Of a stretch of 64,000 nt of DNA, positions 36,292 through 45,363 are shown one piece after another. A program made the position numbers and the translations under genes. The notes beneath the pieces are model-generated. The model saw only the letters and a program-made list of their open reading frames with translations, was not told where the DNA came from and did no database searches. The DNA is taken from the NCBI GenBank assembly GCA_045657265.1, contig JAZOSU010000007.1, positions 32,156 through 96,155 on the forward strand. Reading direction: 5' to 3'. The stretch's first letter is position 1. Every line of letters begins with the position of its first letter. The DNA is from RGIG9041 sp045657265. Its GTDB lineage: Bacteria; Bacillota; Clostridia; Oscillospirales; QAKW01.

Positions 36292-36926
36292 TAAGGGTAC
36301 TTGCATATCCTGATGCTTCAAACTCAGGTATAATAATTACACCGTGTTTTTTGCATAGTCATTAAATGATTATATATCTTCAGAAATACAATGTTGTACA
36401 CTTAAAACAAGCGGAAACGCTTTTGAAGGTAAAGTATATCTCTGGTCATCAATAAAATGAAGATGGAGATATCTTATTTTAAGCATAAAGCAAACATCAA
36501 TATATTTATAAATAGTTCTTGCAGAATGCCATTCTCTTACAAGGTCTATCATAATACAACGGAAATCTTTATCGGGATAATCCTCGATAGTAGCCTTTGG
36601 GCAAGTGAAACCATTTTCGTTTGCGGTAACAGACTGTAAAGCAGTTGCTATTGCGTATACAATGCCCTCGTCATCTGAAGCTGAAAGAGTAATCCCATTC
36701 CTTGAATCAAAGACATAGCTTTTTTTCTTTCAAAGACGCATCAAGAACAAGTTTTATACCGCCTTTTGATTTTTTAACGGGTACGTTAAAAATTTTATTT
36801 ACCGCATCACAGAAAGTATCAACAAATGAATTCCACTGCATAACATCAGTAGATACACAGAGGGACAGAAACCGCCTCCTCTGAAATATCAAGTTTTTTT
36901 GGTGTGGGAATTATTTTATCTATCAT
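36292..36926 (-). pseudogene. Glycoside hydrolase family 20 (beta-N-acetylhexosaminidase-like), truncated and frameshifted
   Basis: Reading three frames in turn gives the N-terminal part of a GH20 protein: MIDKIIPTPKKLDISEEAVSVPL (from 36926), STDVMQWNSFVDTFCDAVNKIF, YVFDSRNGITLSASDDEGIVYAIATALQSV, then the start of the catalytic barrel with FRCIMIDLVREWHSARTIYKYIDVCFMLKIRYLHLHFIDDQRYTLPSKAFP and VIIIPEFEASGYASTL. Frameshifts lie near 36858, 36715 and 36345. Everything after the PEFEASGY region is missing, exactly where the IS3 remnant begins. Its ATG overlaps the ackA stop by ATGA, so it was once co-translated with ackA. Confidence 0.8.
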
Positions 36927-38137
36927 AAGCCCAGAACAACATCGCGTGTATCACGGGCAATAACAAGTTCTTCATTTGTAGGAATGATATAAGCTGCAAC
37001 CTTTGAGTTATCTGTTGTAATTTTTGTATTTTCTTTACAATGTTCAACAGCGTTAGCTTCAACATCTTCTTCAACGCCGAGATATGTAAGATTTTCAAGA
37101 ACTCTTTTACGGAGAAGCGGATCATTCTCTGCAATACCTGCAGTAAATACGATAGCATCAACACCATTCATAGCAGCTGCATATGATCCAATGAATTTTG
37201 TAATCTGATAATACTGCATTTCAAGAGCAAGTTGACATTTTTTGTTACCGTTAAGCGCTTCTTCGTTAATTGTACGGCTATCGTTTGAAAGGCATGAGAT
37301 ACCGAGAAAGCCTGATTTTTTATTACACATTGTGTCGATTTCTTTAAATGACATATTTTCTTTTTCAGCAATATATGTAAGAACCGATGGATCCATTGAG
37401 CCGCAACGTGTACCCATAAGGAAGCCGTCAACAGGAGTAAGACCCATTGATGTATCTACAACTTCACCGTTTTTAACAGCTGTAATAGACGCACCGTTAC
37501 CGATATGGCAGGTAATAATTTTAAGGTCTTTGATATCTTTACCCATTACATTTGCACATTCAGCGCTTACATATCTATGTGACGTGCCGTGAGCACCGTA
37601 ACGACGGATCTGATATTTTTCATAATATTCATAAGGAATTGCAAACATATATGCTTTTTCAGGCATTGTCTGATGGAATGAAGTATCAAAAACAGCTACC
37701 TGAGGTACTTTATCACCAAGAACTTCGACACAAGCGCGCATACCTACTACGTGAGCAGGGTTATGAAGAGGAGCAAGTGTACCAAGGTCACTTATTTTCT
37801 GAATTACGTCTTCGTCAATAAGAGTTGATTTTGAGAATACTGCACCACCCTGCACTACGCGGTGACCTACAGCATTAATTTCTGAAAGAGACTCAACTAC
37901 TTTATTTTCGCCGTATACAAGCTGGTCAATTACAAGCTTGAATGCTGCTTTATGGTCAGCAATTACAACTTTTTCTTTAAGAGCAAGGCGTTCTTCTTCG
38001 CCCACTTTATATGTGATTGTACCCATTTCTTCACCGATACATTCACAGTTACCTTTTGCAATGAGTTTTTCTCCTTCCATATCAATAAGCTGGAATTTGA
38101 GAGAAGAGCTTCCTGCGTTAATTACTAATACTTTCAT
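36923..38137 (-). CDS. ackA: Acetate kinase
   Basis: A 404-residue acetate kinase that makes ATP and acetate from acetyl phosphate in fermentation. Motifs: VLVINAGSSSLKFQLI at the N-terminus, GHRVVQGGAVF, VFDTSFHQTMPEKAYMFAIPYEYYEKYQIRRYGAHGTSHRYV, ITCHIGNGASITAVKNG, MGLTPVDGFLMGTRCGSMDPS and IVFTAGIAENDPLLR. GGAGG precedes the ATG. No pta gene is adjacent; a dead GH20 gene follows it on the same strand. Confidence 0.98.
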   Translation of the reverse strand: MKVLVINAGSSSLKFQLIDMEGEKLIAKGNCECIGEEMGTITYKVGEEERLALKEKVVIADHKAAFKLVIDQLVYGENKVVESLSEINAVGHRVVQGGAVFSKSTLIDEDVIQKISDLGTLAPLHNPAHVVGMRACVEVLGDKVPQVAVFDTSFHQTMPEKAYMFAIPYEYYEKYQIRRYGAHGTSHRYVSAECANVMGKDIKDLKIITCHIGNGASITAVKNGEVVDTSMGLTPVDGFLMGTRCGSMDPSVLTYIAEKENMSFKEIDTMCNKKSGFLGISCLSNDSRTINEEALNGNKKCQLALEMQYYQITKFIGSYAAAMNGVDAIVFTAGIAENDPLLRKRVLENLTYLGVEEDVEANAVEHCKENTKITTDNSKVAAYIIPTNEELVIARDTRDVVLGL

Positions 38138-38167
38138 TTTTTGCCTCCATTTTTAACTTTATTCATA

Positions 38168-38196
38168 ATTATATATAATCATTTTTTATAATTCAA
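38168..38196 (-). promoter_or_regulatory. Promoter of ackA
   Basis: On the minus strand TTGAAT, 17 bp, TATAAT, about 30 bp before the ackA ATG. Confidence 0.65.
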
Positions 38197-38201
38197 CCAT
38201 T

Positions 38202-40934
38202 TTAACTAAAATAGTCGTTTATTGACATAACTATATTGTTACAAACAGTATTTTTATAACTGTCTGTCAGCAATTTTTCATATTCTGCAGGGTTACAGAC
38301 AAAACCGCACTCAAGCAAAACGCACGGATATCTATAATCTCTGCACACGTTAAGGCTTTGCATTTTTGCACCGTCATTTTCAATTCCCGTTGCGTTTGAA
38401 ATATATTTTGAAATTCCGTCTGCAAGTGCAAATGAAGTTTCTCTGGAATAGAGTGTCAGCAGACCTGTAGCTGTATTATAATCAGTTTCAGGTGATACTG
38501 AATTATGGTGTACAGAAATACATAAATCGGGATTAAAAGAACGTATAAACTGTGCTCTTTGCTCCAAAAGAAGTGTGGAATCCCCCTCTCTTGTCAGAAA
38601 CACTTTGGCGCCTTCATTTTCAAGTTTGGATTTAAGCATTAATGAAAGGCTTAAATTCAAATCACTTTCTGTTATTCCGTCTTTTCCTGCAGGTCCCAAT
38701 GCGCCGGGGTCAGACCCTCCGTGACCGACGTCAATTACTATGGTTTTATCTTTTACTCCGTCTTTTTGTCTTTTATATATCCAAAGTTTTATAGTGTTAT
38801 CTTTATTTTTTTCAATATAATATCCGGTTACATAAAAGCCTCGTTGTGACACCAAAGCTTTAGTATGTGTAGAAGATTTCACAAGTTTTACATTAATCCC
38901 ATCACCTTTATTTACTTTAGGGGTATCACCTGCATTATGATAAAAATCAATTATCATAAGTCCGCTTTCGGTAACATCGCACTGATACGTACAGGGATTT
39001 TTAAAAGAGAACAATGTTTCTACATATTTTGAGGTATCAATATCTACTGTTCTTTCTGTCTGATTTTCGGAAACTTTATCGGCATATATCCATTTACCGG
39101 TAACGAGTCTATACATATTTTCAGCAAAAGCGGTAGCCAGAACCCGCTCACCTACAGGATACTGATAATTATCCATCATTGAGCCGCCAAGATAGCTATC
39201 ATACACGTAGCTTTCTTCGGTGGTATATAGTTCCAAAGGTTTTGTCAAAACAGTAATTTCTGCCTTTTGAGGAGCATCAATTTGTTTTGAATCTTTTATA
39301 GCATAAAACGATATGGTGATTTTTTCATCAGGCAACATAGTGTTAGGCAACATATAATCCGCCTGATATACTGTACCATCTTCATTTGCAACAAGCTTAA
39401 TATCGTTTTGGTCTATTCTTGCATAAACGTCGCAGTCTTTTTCCGTTTTTACAGACAGCGTTATATTTTCTCCTGCATAAAACATACAGTTATCTTTCGG
39501 AAAAACGTTTTTAAATAGCTCGTCTTTAACATACGATTCTTTTATTTCTTTTCTATATACAGTAACCGAATCTGACGAGTCTCCGTTTTTAAATTTAAAT
39601 TCATTTTTACCGATATTCAAAGGCATATAAACAGAAAAATACCCGTGTTCTGTCATAGTTATTTCTTTTCCGTTTACAACAAGAGGTTGCGTCGGGTCTG
39701 CTATACCCATAACAGAACAATTTTCTCCTTCTGTCTGATAGTTATCAGTCGGAGATGTTATAACCACCTTTCCCGAAATGAGAGGCGGAGTTTTAACGTT
39801 TTCAATTTCTGTATCTGTTTTTTCCAAAAGGCTTCCGTATCTAAAAGTAACTACACCGTCCACAGCGCTCTGCGTTTCACAAAAAGCTTTCTGACGCTTT
39901 ATTTGGTTTGAAATCTCAAAGCCTTTTTCATCTGTGCCTTGTTTATAAAGAGCAAGACCTATATACAAGTCAACTGAATTTTTTTTACAAAGTTCATTCC
40001 ACCATTTAACAACAACGTCAAAGGGTGCAACGGTGTTTTCAAAAGACCAATAAACCTGCGGACAAATATAGTCCACCATTTTTTCACATACCCAGTATCT
40101 TGAATCGGCATAAATCTGCGAGTATGACGACATTCCCGCAGTATTTGAACCAAGGGGGTTATCTTTTAAATTATCCCAGATACCGAAAGGGCTTATTCCG
40201 AATTTCAGTTTTTTATTTTTACTATGTACCAATTCATTAACAGATTCCACAAGCAAATTAACGTTATTTCTGCGAAAATCCGCAATATTTTCAAAATCTT
40301 TTCCGTATTTTTCAAAAGCTTCGGCATCATCAAAGTTTTCAACGTCATACGGATAAAAATAATCATCAAAATGTATTCCGTCTACATCATAGTTATCTAT
40401 TATTTCCCTAACTCCGTCTGCAACAAGCTCTCTCACGTCTGCAAGTGCAGGATTATAATAAGTTTTACCGTCAGAACATGTAACTGTATATTCCGGATGA
40501 AGTTTTGCAGGATTACTGTCACAGGCTTTAGAAACATCCCCTATCCTATAAGGGTTTATCCAGGCATGGAGCTGTATATCATTTTCGTGAGCAATTTTCA
40601 CAAAATATTCAAGCGGATCAAAATTCCCACTCGGCGCTACGCCTTGAGTTCCTGACAAAACTTCACTCCACGGAAATATTTCTGATTTATAAAGAGCATC
40701 AGAGTTTGGTCTTACCTGAAAAAATATAGTGTTTATATTCTGCGATTTACAGGTAAGGACTATAGTATCTATTTCGTTTTTCAGCCTATCTGCCGAAAGA
40801 GCCGTTTTTGACGGAAAATCAAGATTTCCAACCGATGCCACCCATACTCCGTTTATCTGCTTTTTAGCAGATGCCGAATAACAAGTAGGAATTATCAATA
40901 TGGCAACGAGCAAAAAACAAATGATTTTTTTCAT
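38202..40934 (-). CDS. Secreted GHL10-type glycosidase fused to an N-acetylmuramoyl-L-alanine amidase
   Basis: A 910-residue exported protein (signal peptide MKKIICFLLVAILIIPTCYSASA). Residues about 27-340 form a GHL10/DUF187 family TIM-barrel (INGVWVASVGNLDFPSK, FFQVRPNSDALYKSEIFPWS, LHAWINPYRI, VDGIHFDDYFYP, FGISPFGIWDN), a family linked to peptidoglycan-type substrates. The middle 350 residues look like beta-rich linker domains. The C-terminus (about 735-910) is an Amidase_3 zinc amidase with all ligands kept: VIDVGHGGSDPG, Glu in ITESDLN, VHHNS and LLECGF. The fusion could cut both glycan and stem peptide. It overlaps the upstream lipoprotein gene by ATGA and ends a long operon. Confidence 0.88.
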   Translation of the reverse strand: MKKIICFLLVAILIIPTCYSASAKKQINGVWVASVGNLDFPSKTALSADRLKNEIDTIVLTCKSQNINTIFFQVRPNSDALYKSEIFPWSEVLSGTQGVAPSGNFDPLEYFVKIAHENDIQLHAWINPYRIGDVSKACDSNPAKLHPEYTVTCSDGKTYYNPALADVRELVADGVREIIDNYDVDGIHFDDYFYPYDVENFDDAEAFEKYGKDFENIADFRRNNVNLLVESVNELVHSKNKKLKFGISPFGIWDNLKDNPLGSNTAGMSSYSQIYADSRYWVCEKMVDYICPQVYWSFENTVAPFDVVVKWWNELCKKNSVDLYIGLALYKQGTDEKGFEISNQIKRQKAFCETQSAVDGVVTFRYGSLLEKTDTEIENVKTPPLISGKVVITSPTDNYQTEGENCSVMGIADPTQPLVVNGKEITMTEHGYFSVYMPLNIGKNEFKFKNGDSSDSVTVYRKEIKESYVKDELFKNVFPKDNCMFYAGENITLSVKTEKDCDVYARIDQNDIKLVANEDGTVYQADYMLPNTMLPDEKITISFYAIKDSKQIDAPQKAEITVLTKPLELYTTEESYVYDSYLGGSMMDNYQYPVGERVLATAFAENMYRLVTGKWIYADKVSENQTERTVDIDTSKYVETLFSFKNPCTYQCDVTESGLMIIDFYHNAGDTPKVNKGDGINVKLVKSSTHTKALVSQRGFYVTGYYIEKNKDNTIKLWIYKRQKDGVKDKTIVIDVGHGGSDPGALGPAGKDGITESDLNLSLSLMLKSKLENEGAKVFLTREGDSTLLLEQRAQFIRSFNPDLCISVHHNSVSPETDYNTATGLLTLYSRETSFALADGISKYISNATGIENDGAKMQSLNVCRDYRYPCVLLECGFVCNPAEYEKLLTDSYKNTVCNNIVMSINDYFS

Positions 40935-41377
40935 ATTAAATCAGATTCAGTTTCAGGATAGTTAAGAAGATTATATTTTTCTGCAACTTCAGATTTTTGA
41001 GATAAGTTTTTATATGTATACGCAGTAGAATCGTACACCACGTATTCGTCCATAAATACAAGTTTATGGTCTTTAACACCGTTTAAAACCATAACGTACT
41101 GTATCTTTTCCGAAGGCACTTCTATAGGAGCATGTTTTACAAGTTTTAAAGATTCTACGAATGTAAGTAATTTTTCGATATCGTCAGTATCATCCACAGT
41201 TTTCTGAACACATTTCAGAGAAAGATTACCATTTTGAGCATATGTTGAACGTTTGAAATCAATAGAAGTTACACTCTCGTGTTTTATATTAAACACAGGT
41301 TTTGTTTTACGGGCGCATCCTACATTCACACACAGCAAAAGCACAATTAAAAAAGCCGATATAATTCTTTTAATCAT
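40931..41377 (-). CDS. Small lipoprotein of unknown function
   Basis: I do not recognise a family. The 148-residue product has a lipoprotein signal (MIKRIISAFLIVLLLCVNVGC) and a soluble domain with IDFKRSTYAQNGNLSLKCV and IQYVMVLNGVKDHKLVFMDEYVVYDSTAYTYK. It overlaps the gene before and the gene after by ATGA, so it is translationally coupled to the GHL10-amidase fusion and probably acts with it at the cell surface. Confidence 0.72.
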   Translation of the reverse strand: MIKRIISAFLIVLLLCVNVGCARKTKPVFNIKHESVTSIDFKRSTYAQNGNLSLKCVQKTVDDTDDIEKLLTFVESLKLVKHAPIEVPSEKIQYVMVLNGVKDHKLVFMDEYVVYDSTAYTYKNLSQKSEVAEKYNLLNYPETESDLI

Positions 41378-41985
41378 ATCAATTCCTCCACAGAGCTACT
41401 GATAACCGTACCTGTCATAGCATCTACCACTGTATTATAAATACAGTTATTGACAAGTGATATATGGTCTATGTCATACACAGTCATTCCGTTTTCATAA
41501 AGAATAACCGTTTCAATATAGTTATACACGAAATTATTTCCGAAATGACAATCTGCCGCTTTTCTCATAGCCACGTCAGAGTCTATTACAAACTTTGTCA
41601 TATCCAACGGCATAGCGGATTTTATCATTTCGTAAGGTTCTGATGAATATTCCTCATAATCGGGAGATGAAAACTTTTCGATATTCCCTGTTAAAGTGTT
41701 TACTTCCACCACAAGAATATCCGAATAGCTCATATCATCAGGACGTTTATCGGTATACACATATGTATATTTACCGACGTTTTCACTGTTTACCAGAAGT
41801 TTAACTCCGTACAGGTTATAGCCTTCCATTTTACGAAGAACAAAGTTCTCTTTAAGTGCTGCATAAATAGAAACTGCAGTATTTGAGGTTTTACCTATGT
41901 TATTTTTATCTGTTTTGATAATGTTACAGCTGCAAAAAGATAAAAGTAACATTAACACTAATAAAAGACTAATAATTCTTTTCAC
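41374..41985 (-). CDS. Lipoprotein of unknown function
   Basis: A 203-residue protein with a lipoprotein signal (MKRIISLLLVLMLLLSFCSC) and no domain I recognise. Its last part, ENGMTVYDIDHISLVNNCIYNTVVDAMTGTVISSSVEELI, resembles the VDAxTGxV strand pattern of PepSY-like domains (tentative). It follows rluB by 10 bp and overlaps the next lipoprotein gene by ATGA. Confidence 0.7.
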   Translation of the reverse strand: MKRIISLLLVLMLLLSFCSCNIIKTDKNNIGKTSNTAVSIYAALKENFVLRKMEGYNLYGVKLLVNSENVGKYTYVYTDKRPDDMSYSDILVVEVNTLTGNIEKFSSPDYEEYSSEPYEMIKSAMPLDMTKFVIDSDVAMRKAADCHFGNNFVYNYIETVILYENGMTVYDIDHISLVNNCIYNTVVDAMTGTVISSSVEELI

Positions 41986-41995
41986 TTTTTTATCC

Positions 41996-42721
41996 TCACA
42001 GATTTTTCAGATATGAAATTTCTTTTTCGCTGAGTTTTCTGTACTGTCCTGCTTTGAGAGTACCTATTGACAATTTTCCTATACGTTCGCGTTTGAGACG
42101 AAGAACTTCAAGCTCGCATGCCTCGCACATACGACGGATCTGTCGGTTTTTACCCTCATAGATAGTTATAAGAAGAACTGTTCTGTCATCTTTAACAGAA
42201 TGCACGTCAACCTCTGCCGATGCCGTTGTATAATCAAGCTGTTCAAGATAAACTCCTGTTGTAAGTTTATGTAAAACGTCTGCATTTACATCTCCCGTTA
42301 CTATAGCTCTGTAAGTTTTGGGTATTCTGTTTTTCGGGTGCATCATTTTATTTGCAAGATCACCGTCGTTTGTCATTATAAGAAGACCTTCACTGTCTTT
42401 ATCAAGTCTTCCCACAGGGTAAAGTCTTACCCTTTCTTTTGACATAATATCAGTAACACATTTACGGGAAAGCTCGTCCTTTGACGTTGTTACGTAACCG
42501 CGGGGTTTATAAAGCATAAAATACGAGCATTCTTTTTTTCTCGGATATATACGTTTGCCGTCAACCGTTACAGTAGTACAGTTCGAGGGAACTTTATCAC
42601 CTATAAAAGCAGTCCTTCCTCCAACTTTAACGCTTCCCTGTTCAATTAATTTTTCAGCCGCACGTCTTGAACACACACCGCTGTCTGCCAAAAATTTCTG
42701 TAGTCTTATTTGTTGTTCCAT
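41996..42721 (-). CDS. rluB: 23S rRNA pseudouridine synthase RluB/RsuA family
   Basis: A 241-residue pseudouridine synthase that acts on rRNA. The N-terminal S4 RNA-binding domain (IRLQKFLADSGVCSRRAAEKLIEQGSVKVGG) leads to the catalytic domain with the active-site motif PVGRLDKDSEGLLIMTNDGDLANKMMHPK and the C-terminal EGKNRQIRRMCEACELEVLRLKRERIGKL. RluB is favoured by resemblance, but RsuA or RluF specificity is not excluded. Its start abuts the dacF-like stop with no gap. Confidence 0.92.
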   Translation of the reverse strand: MEQQIRLQKFLADSGVCSRRAAEKLIEQGSVKVGGRTAFIGDKVPSNCTTVTVDGKRIYPRKKECSYFMLYKPRGYVTTSKDELSRKCVTDIMSKERVRLYPVGRLDKDSEGLLIMTNDGDLANKMMHPKNRIPKTYRAIVTGDVNADVLHKLTTGVYLEQLDYTTASAEVDVHSVKDDRTVLLITIYEGKNRQIRRMCEACELEVLRLKRERIGKLSIGTLKAGQYRKLSEKEISYLKNL

Positions 42722-43843
42722 TTAAAACATATTCCTTATAAATTTTATTATTCGTGTTATAAAAAGCTCTTTTTTAAAAGGAGCTTCAATGTCCTGTGTT
42801 ATATAAAGAGGCGAAGATGCAACCTCTTTTCCATCTATAGTATAAACAACAGTGCCTACAATATCTCCCGATTTTTTAGGCGCATACACAGTCTCATCGC
42901 AAAGAATTGTCTGCGAGGGCATCTTTCCGTCAGTTACAACAGCATAAAGGTCAGCATTGTTTTTTGCAAAAAACGTCATACCGTCAGGAGTTTTAAGCTG
43001 AACTTTTATACTATCTTTTTTAGCAAGAGCAATTTTTTTAACTCTGCAAAAACCTTTTTCAAAAGCAGTTATATGGTCATCCCAGTCATCAGGGTCATTG
43101 AGAGTGACACAAACAAGAGTGACACCGTCACGTTTTGCAGCCCCTACAAGACATCTTCCCGCTTTTTTGGTAAATCCTGTTTTAACACCGACTGCATCAT
43201 CGTACATAGACAAAAGTTTATTATGATTTTTAAGAGTTCTTCCGTTTTCAATACCGTTATATCTGATTTTGGCGCTTTTCATTGATACTATTTTTGAAAA
43301 CACAGGATTATTAAGTGCACAGACCGTAATTTTGGCAAGTTCTTTGGCTGTTGTATAATGATTATCATCAGGAAGTCCTGACGGATTTGTGAAATTAGTA
43401 TCCGAAAGACCGAGCTTTTCGGCTTTCTGATTCATAAGTTTTACAAAATTCTCAACCTTACCATTACCAACATAATGAGCAAGAGCAACAGATGCATCGT
43501 TTCCCGATGTGAGCATAAGTCCCATCAGCAATTCTTCAACCGTCAAAGGCTCGTCTTTTACAAGATACATCGAAGAGCCTTCAATTCCAACAGCAACAGA
43601 CGGGATTTTTATTTCGGCACTCAGATCGGCATTCTCCAAAACCACCAACGCGGTCATTATTTTAGTTGTTGATGCCATAGGAAGTCTACTGTCACCATTT
43701 ACAGTTTCCAGAAAAGTTCCTGTAGACACTTCACATAGCGCCAACGCCTTTGCACTATATGAAAAGACAGAAACATTTGAAAATATCAAAGCTGATACAA
43801 ATACTGCAAGTATTATTTTTGTTATTTTTCTCAACACAATCAC
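42722..43843 (-). CDS. D-alanyl-D-alanine carboxypeptidase (DacF-like, S11 family)
   Basis: A 373-residue exported low-molecular-weight penicillin-binding protein that trims the terminal D-alanine of peptidoglycan. It has an N-terminal signal sequence, the SxxK motif in MASTTKIMTALVVLE near residue 57, LTSGNDASVALA (SxN) near 112 and VKTGFTKKAGRCLVG (KTG) near 220, and a C-terminal PBP5-type domain. In spore formers DacF-type enzymes act on spore peptidoglycan; the neighbour ytfJ supports this, but a vegetative role is possible. Confidence 0.92.
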   Translation of the reverse strand: MIVLRKITKIILAVFVSALIFSNVSVFSYSAKALALCEVSTGTFLETVNGDSRLPMASTTKIMTALVVLENADLSAEIKIPSVAVGIEGSSMYLVKDEPLTVEELLMGLMLTSGNDASVALAHYVGNGKVENFVKLMNQKAEKLGLSDTNFTNPSGLPDDNHYTTAKELAKITVCALNNPVFSKIVSMKSAKIRYNGIENGRTLKNHNKLLSMYDDAVGVKTGFTKKAGRCLVGAAKRDGVTLVCVTLNDPDDWDDHITAFEKGFCRVKKIALAKKDSIKVQLKTPDGMTFFAKNNADLYAVVTDGKMPSQTILCDETVYAPKKSGDIVGTVVYTIDGKEVASSPLYITQDIEAPFKKELFITRIIKFIRNMF

Positions 43844-43876
43844 CTATCAATAAATTTTATTGACAGGTTTACATTT

Positions 43877-44254
43877 TTATTCTGCCGATCCTTTATTTTT
43901 ATTAATAAGTCCGCTTATCTGATCAATCACTTCGGGAACTTTTGTGAATATTTTATCAAGGTTATCAGGTGATTCAGAAACGCTTATAAGGCGGATATTG
44001 CCTTCGTTTACAACAAGAAATGCAACGGGAGATATTTTCACACCGCCGCCTGCACCGCCACCAAAATTGTCGGTTGATGACGATTTATCAAATCCTGCAC
44101 CACCTGATACAAAGCCCATTGATACTTTTGACACAGGTATAAGTGTTGTTGTATCTGATATTTTGACAGGTTTTCCGATAACACTGTCAACATCTATCAT
44201 TTTTTTGAGACCGTCAATTGCATTTGTCAAAACCTTTTCTACGTGTTCTGCCAT
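43877..44254 (-). CDS. ytfJ: Sporulation protein YtfJ (GerW family)
   Basis: A 125-residue GerW/YtfJ protein, a spore-associated factor needed for germination in Bacillus. The family pattern is clear: VIGKPVKISDTTTLIPVSKVSMGFVSGGAGF, a glycine-rich loop GGGAGGGVKISPVAFLVV, and NIRLISV. AAGGAG precedes the ATG. The adjacent DUF2953 gene is the usual partner (ytfI), confirming a spore-former. Confidence 0.93.
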   Translation of the reverse strand: MAEHVEKVLTNAIDGLKKMIDVDSVIGKPVKISDTTTLIPVSKVSMGFVSGGAGFDKSSSTDNFGGGAGGGVKISPVAFLVVNEGNIRLISVSESPDNLDKIFTKVPEVIDQISGLINKNKGSAE

Positions 44255-44268
44255 TTTAATTTCTCCTT

Positions 44269-44805
44269 TTATAATTTTATCACTTCATCTTTAAGAAGCA
44301 GTATCAGACAAATAATCAATTTTATAAGACAGGTGGATATTACAGCTTCAAAATCCACTTCTGTTGTATCGTCTGAATAGTCTGCGCTTACAGATATTTT
44401 TTTATTTTTTATTTTTATAAAACGCTCTGTCGTATTAAGCGTTGTATAAACAAGTGTATTGACTGTGCCGAAAGCAAGAGCAGTATCACAAGGGTCATCT
44501 GTTGCGACTTTAACGGACAGTCTGAGTTTTTTCACGCTCAGCACTTTAAATGCTCTTTTCAAAAGTTTAGGAAGTATTCTTTTTACATCCGAAAGCTGAG
44601 ACGTAAATTTTTTGTTATCAGTTTTTACTTTTTTTACAGGTTTATTTTCAGATTTCTTTTTTGGTGATTTATCAAAAGGCACTACAAATTTCAAAAAAAG
44701 TATACGTATCTGAAATTTAAATTTACCATCATAAAATGCCACAAGTGAAACCGGCAAAAAAAGCAGAAAAAGTAAAATACATATGATTACTAAAAACCAG
44801 ATCAT
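44269..44805 (-). CDS. DUF2953 family membrane protein (YtfI-like)
   Basis: A 178-residue protein with an N-terminal membrane helix (residues 1-25), a lysine-rich cytoplasmic stretch (SPKKKSENKPVKKVKTDNKK) and a C-terminal membrane helix. The DUF2953 pattern LRLSVKVATDDPCDTALAFGTVNTLVY is clear. Function is unknown; the gene is regularly found beside ytfJ in spore formers. Its start overlaps the scpB stop by four bases. Confidence 0.82.
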   Translation of the reverse strand: MIWFLVIICILLFLLFLPVSLVAFYDGKFKFQIRILFLKFVVPFDKSPKKKSENKPVKKVKTDNKKFTSQLSDVKRILPKLLKRAFKVLSVKKLRLSVKVATDDPCDTALAFGTVNTLVYTTLNTTERFIKIKNKKISVSADYSDDTTEVDFEAVISTCLIKLIICLILLLKDEVIKL

Positions 44806-45362
44806 ACGTTCATTACCTGTTGAGGATCGTCTTCTGCCACCAAAGGCGCATCTATTGGCGGAAGCGGTGGAAGTTTATCAAGAGAATCAATACCAAAGCA
44901 ACGCAAAAAGTCAGGCGTTGTACCATAAAGTCTTGGTCTGCCAGGTGCTTCAAGTCGTCCTCTTTCTTCTAAAAGTCCTTTTTCAATAAGAGAATTTATC
45001 CCGTAAAAACAGTCAACACCTCTTATCTGTTCGATATATCCTTTAGTAACAGGTTGGTTATATGCAACTATAGCAAGAATTTCAAGAGCCGCATTTGAAA
45101 GAGGTGAATTACGGCGATGATCGAGAGCTCTTTTGGTTATTTCACCGTAAAAACCGCGGGTTGACATCTGATAAGCATTTTCGAGTTTAAGAATAGTAAA
45201 CCCTCTCTGGTTTTGTTCGTAATACTCAATCATTTCATCTATTTTTGCATCTAATGCTTTTATATCTGTTTCAAGAGTCTGAGCAAGTTTTACTGCTTCT
45301 ATCGGTTCGCCACTGGCAAACAGTATTGACTCAATAGCTCCTGTCATAAAATCAAATTCCAT
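44802..45362 (-). CDS. scpB: Segregation and condensation protein B
   Basis: A 186-residue ScpB, the winged-helix dimer of the SMC-ScpAB condensin complex that compacts and separates chromosomes. Motifs include AIESILFASGEPIEAVKLAQTL, LSNAALEILAIVAYNQPVTKGYIEQIRGVD and RLEAPGRPRLYGTTPDFLRCFGI. It begins one base after the scpA stop. Confidence 0.97.
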   Translation of the reverse strand: MEFDFMTGAIESILFASGEPIEAVKLAQTLETDIKALDAKIDEMIEYYEQNQRGFTILKLENAYQMSTRGFYGEITKRALDHRRNSPLSNAALEILAIVAYNQPVTKGYIEQIRGVDCFYGINSLIEKGLLEERGRLEAPGRPRLYGTTPDFLRCFGIDSLDKLPPLPPIDAPLVAEDDPQQVMNV

Positions 45363-45363
45363 A

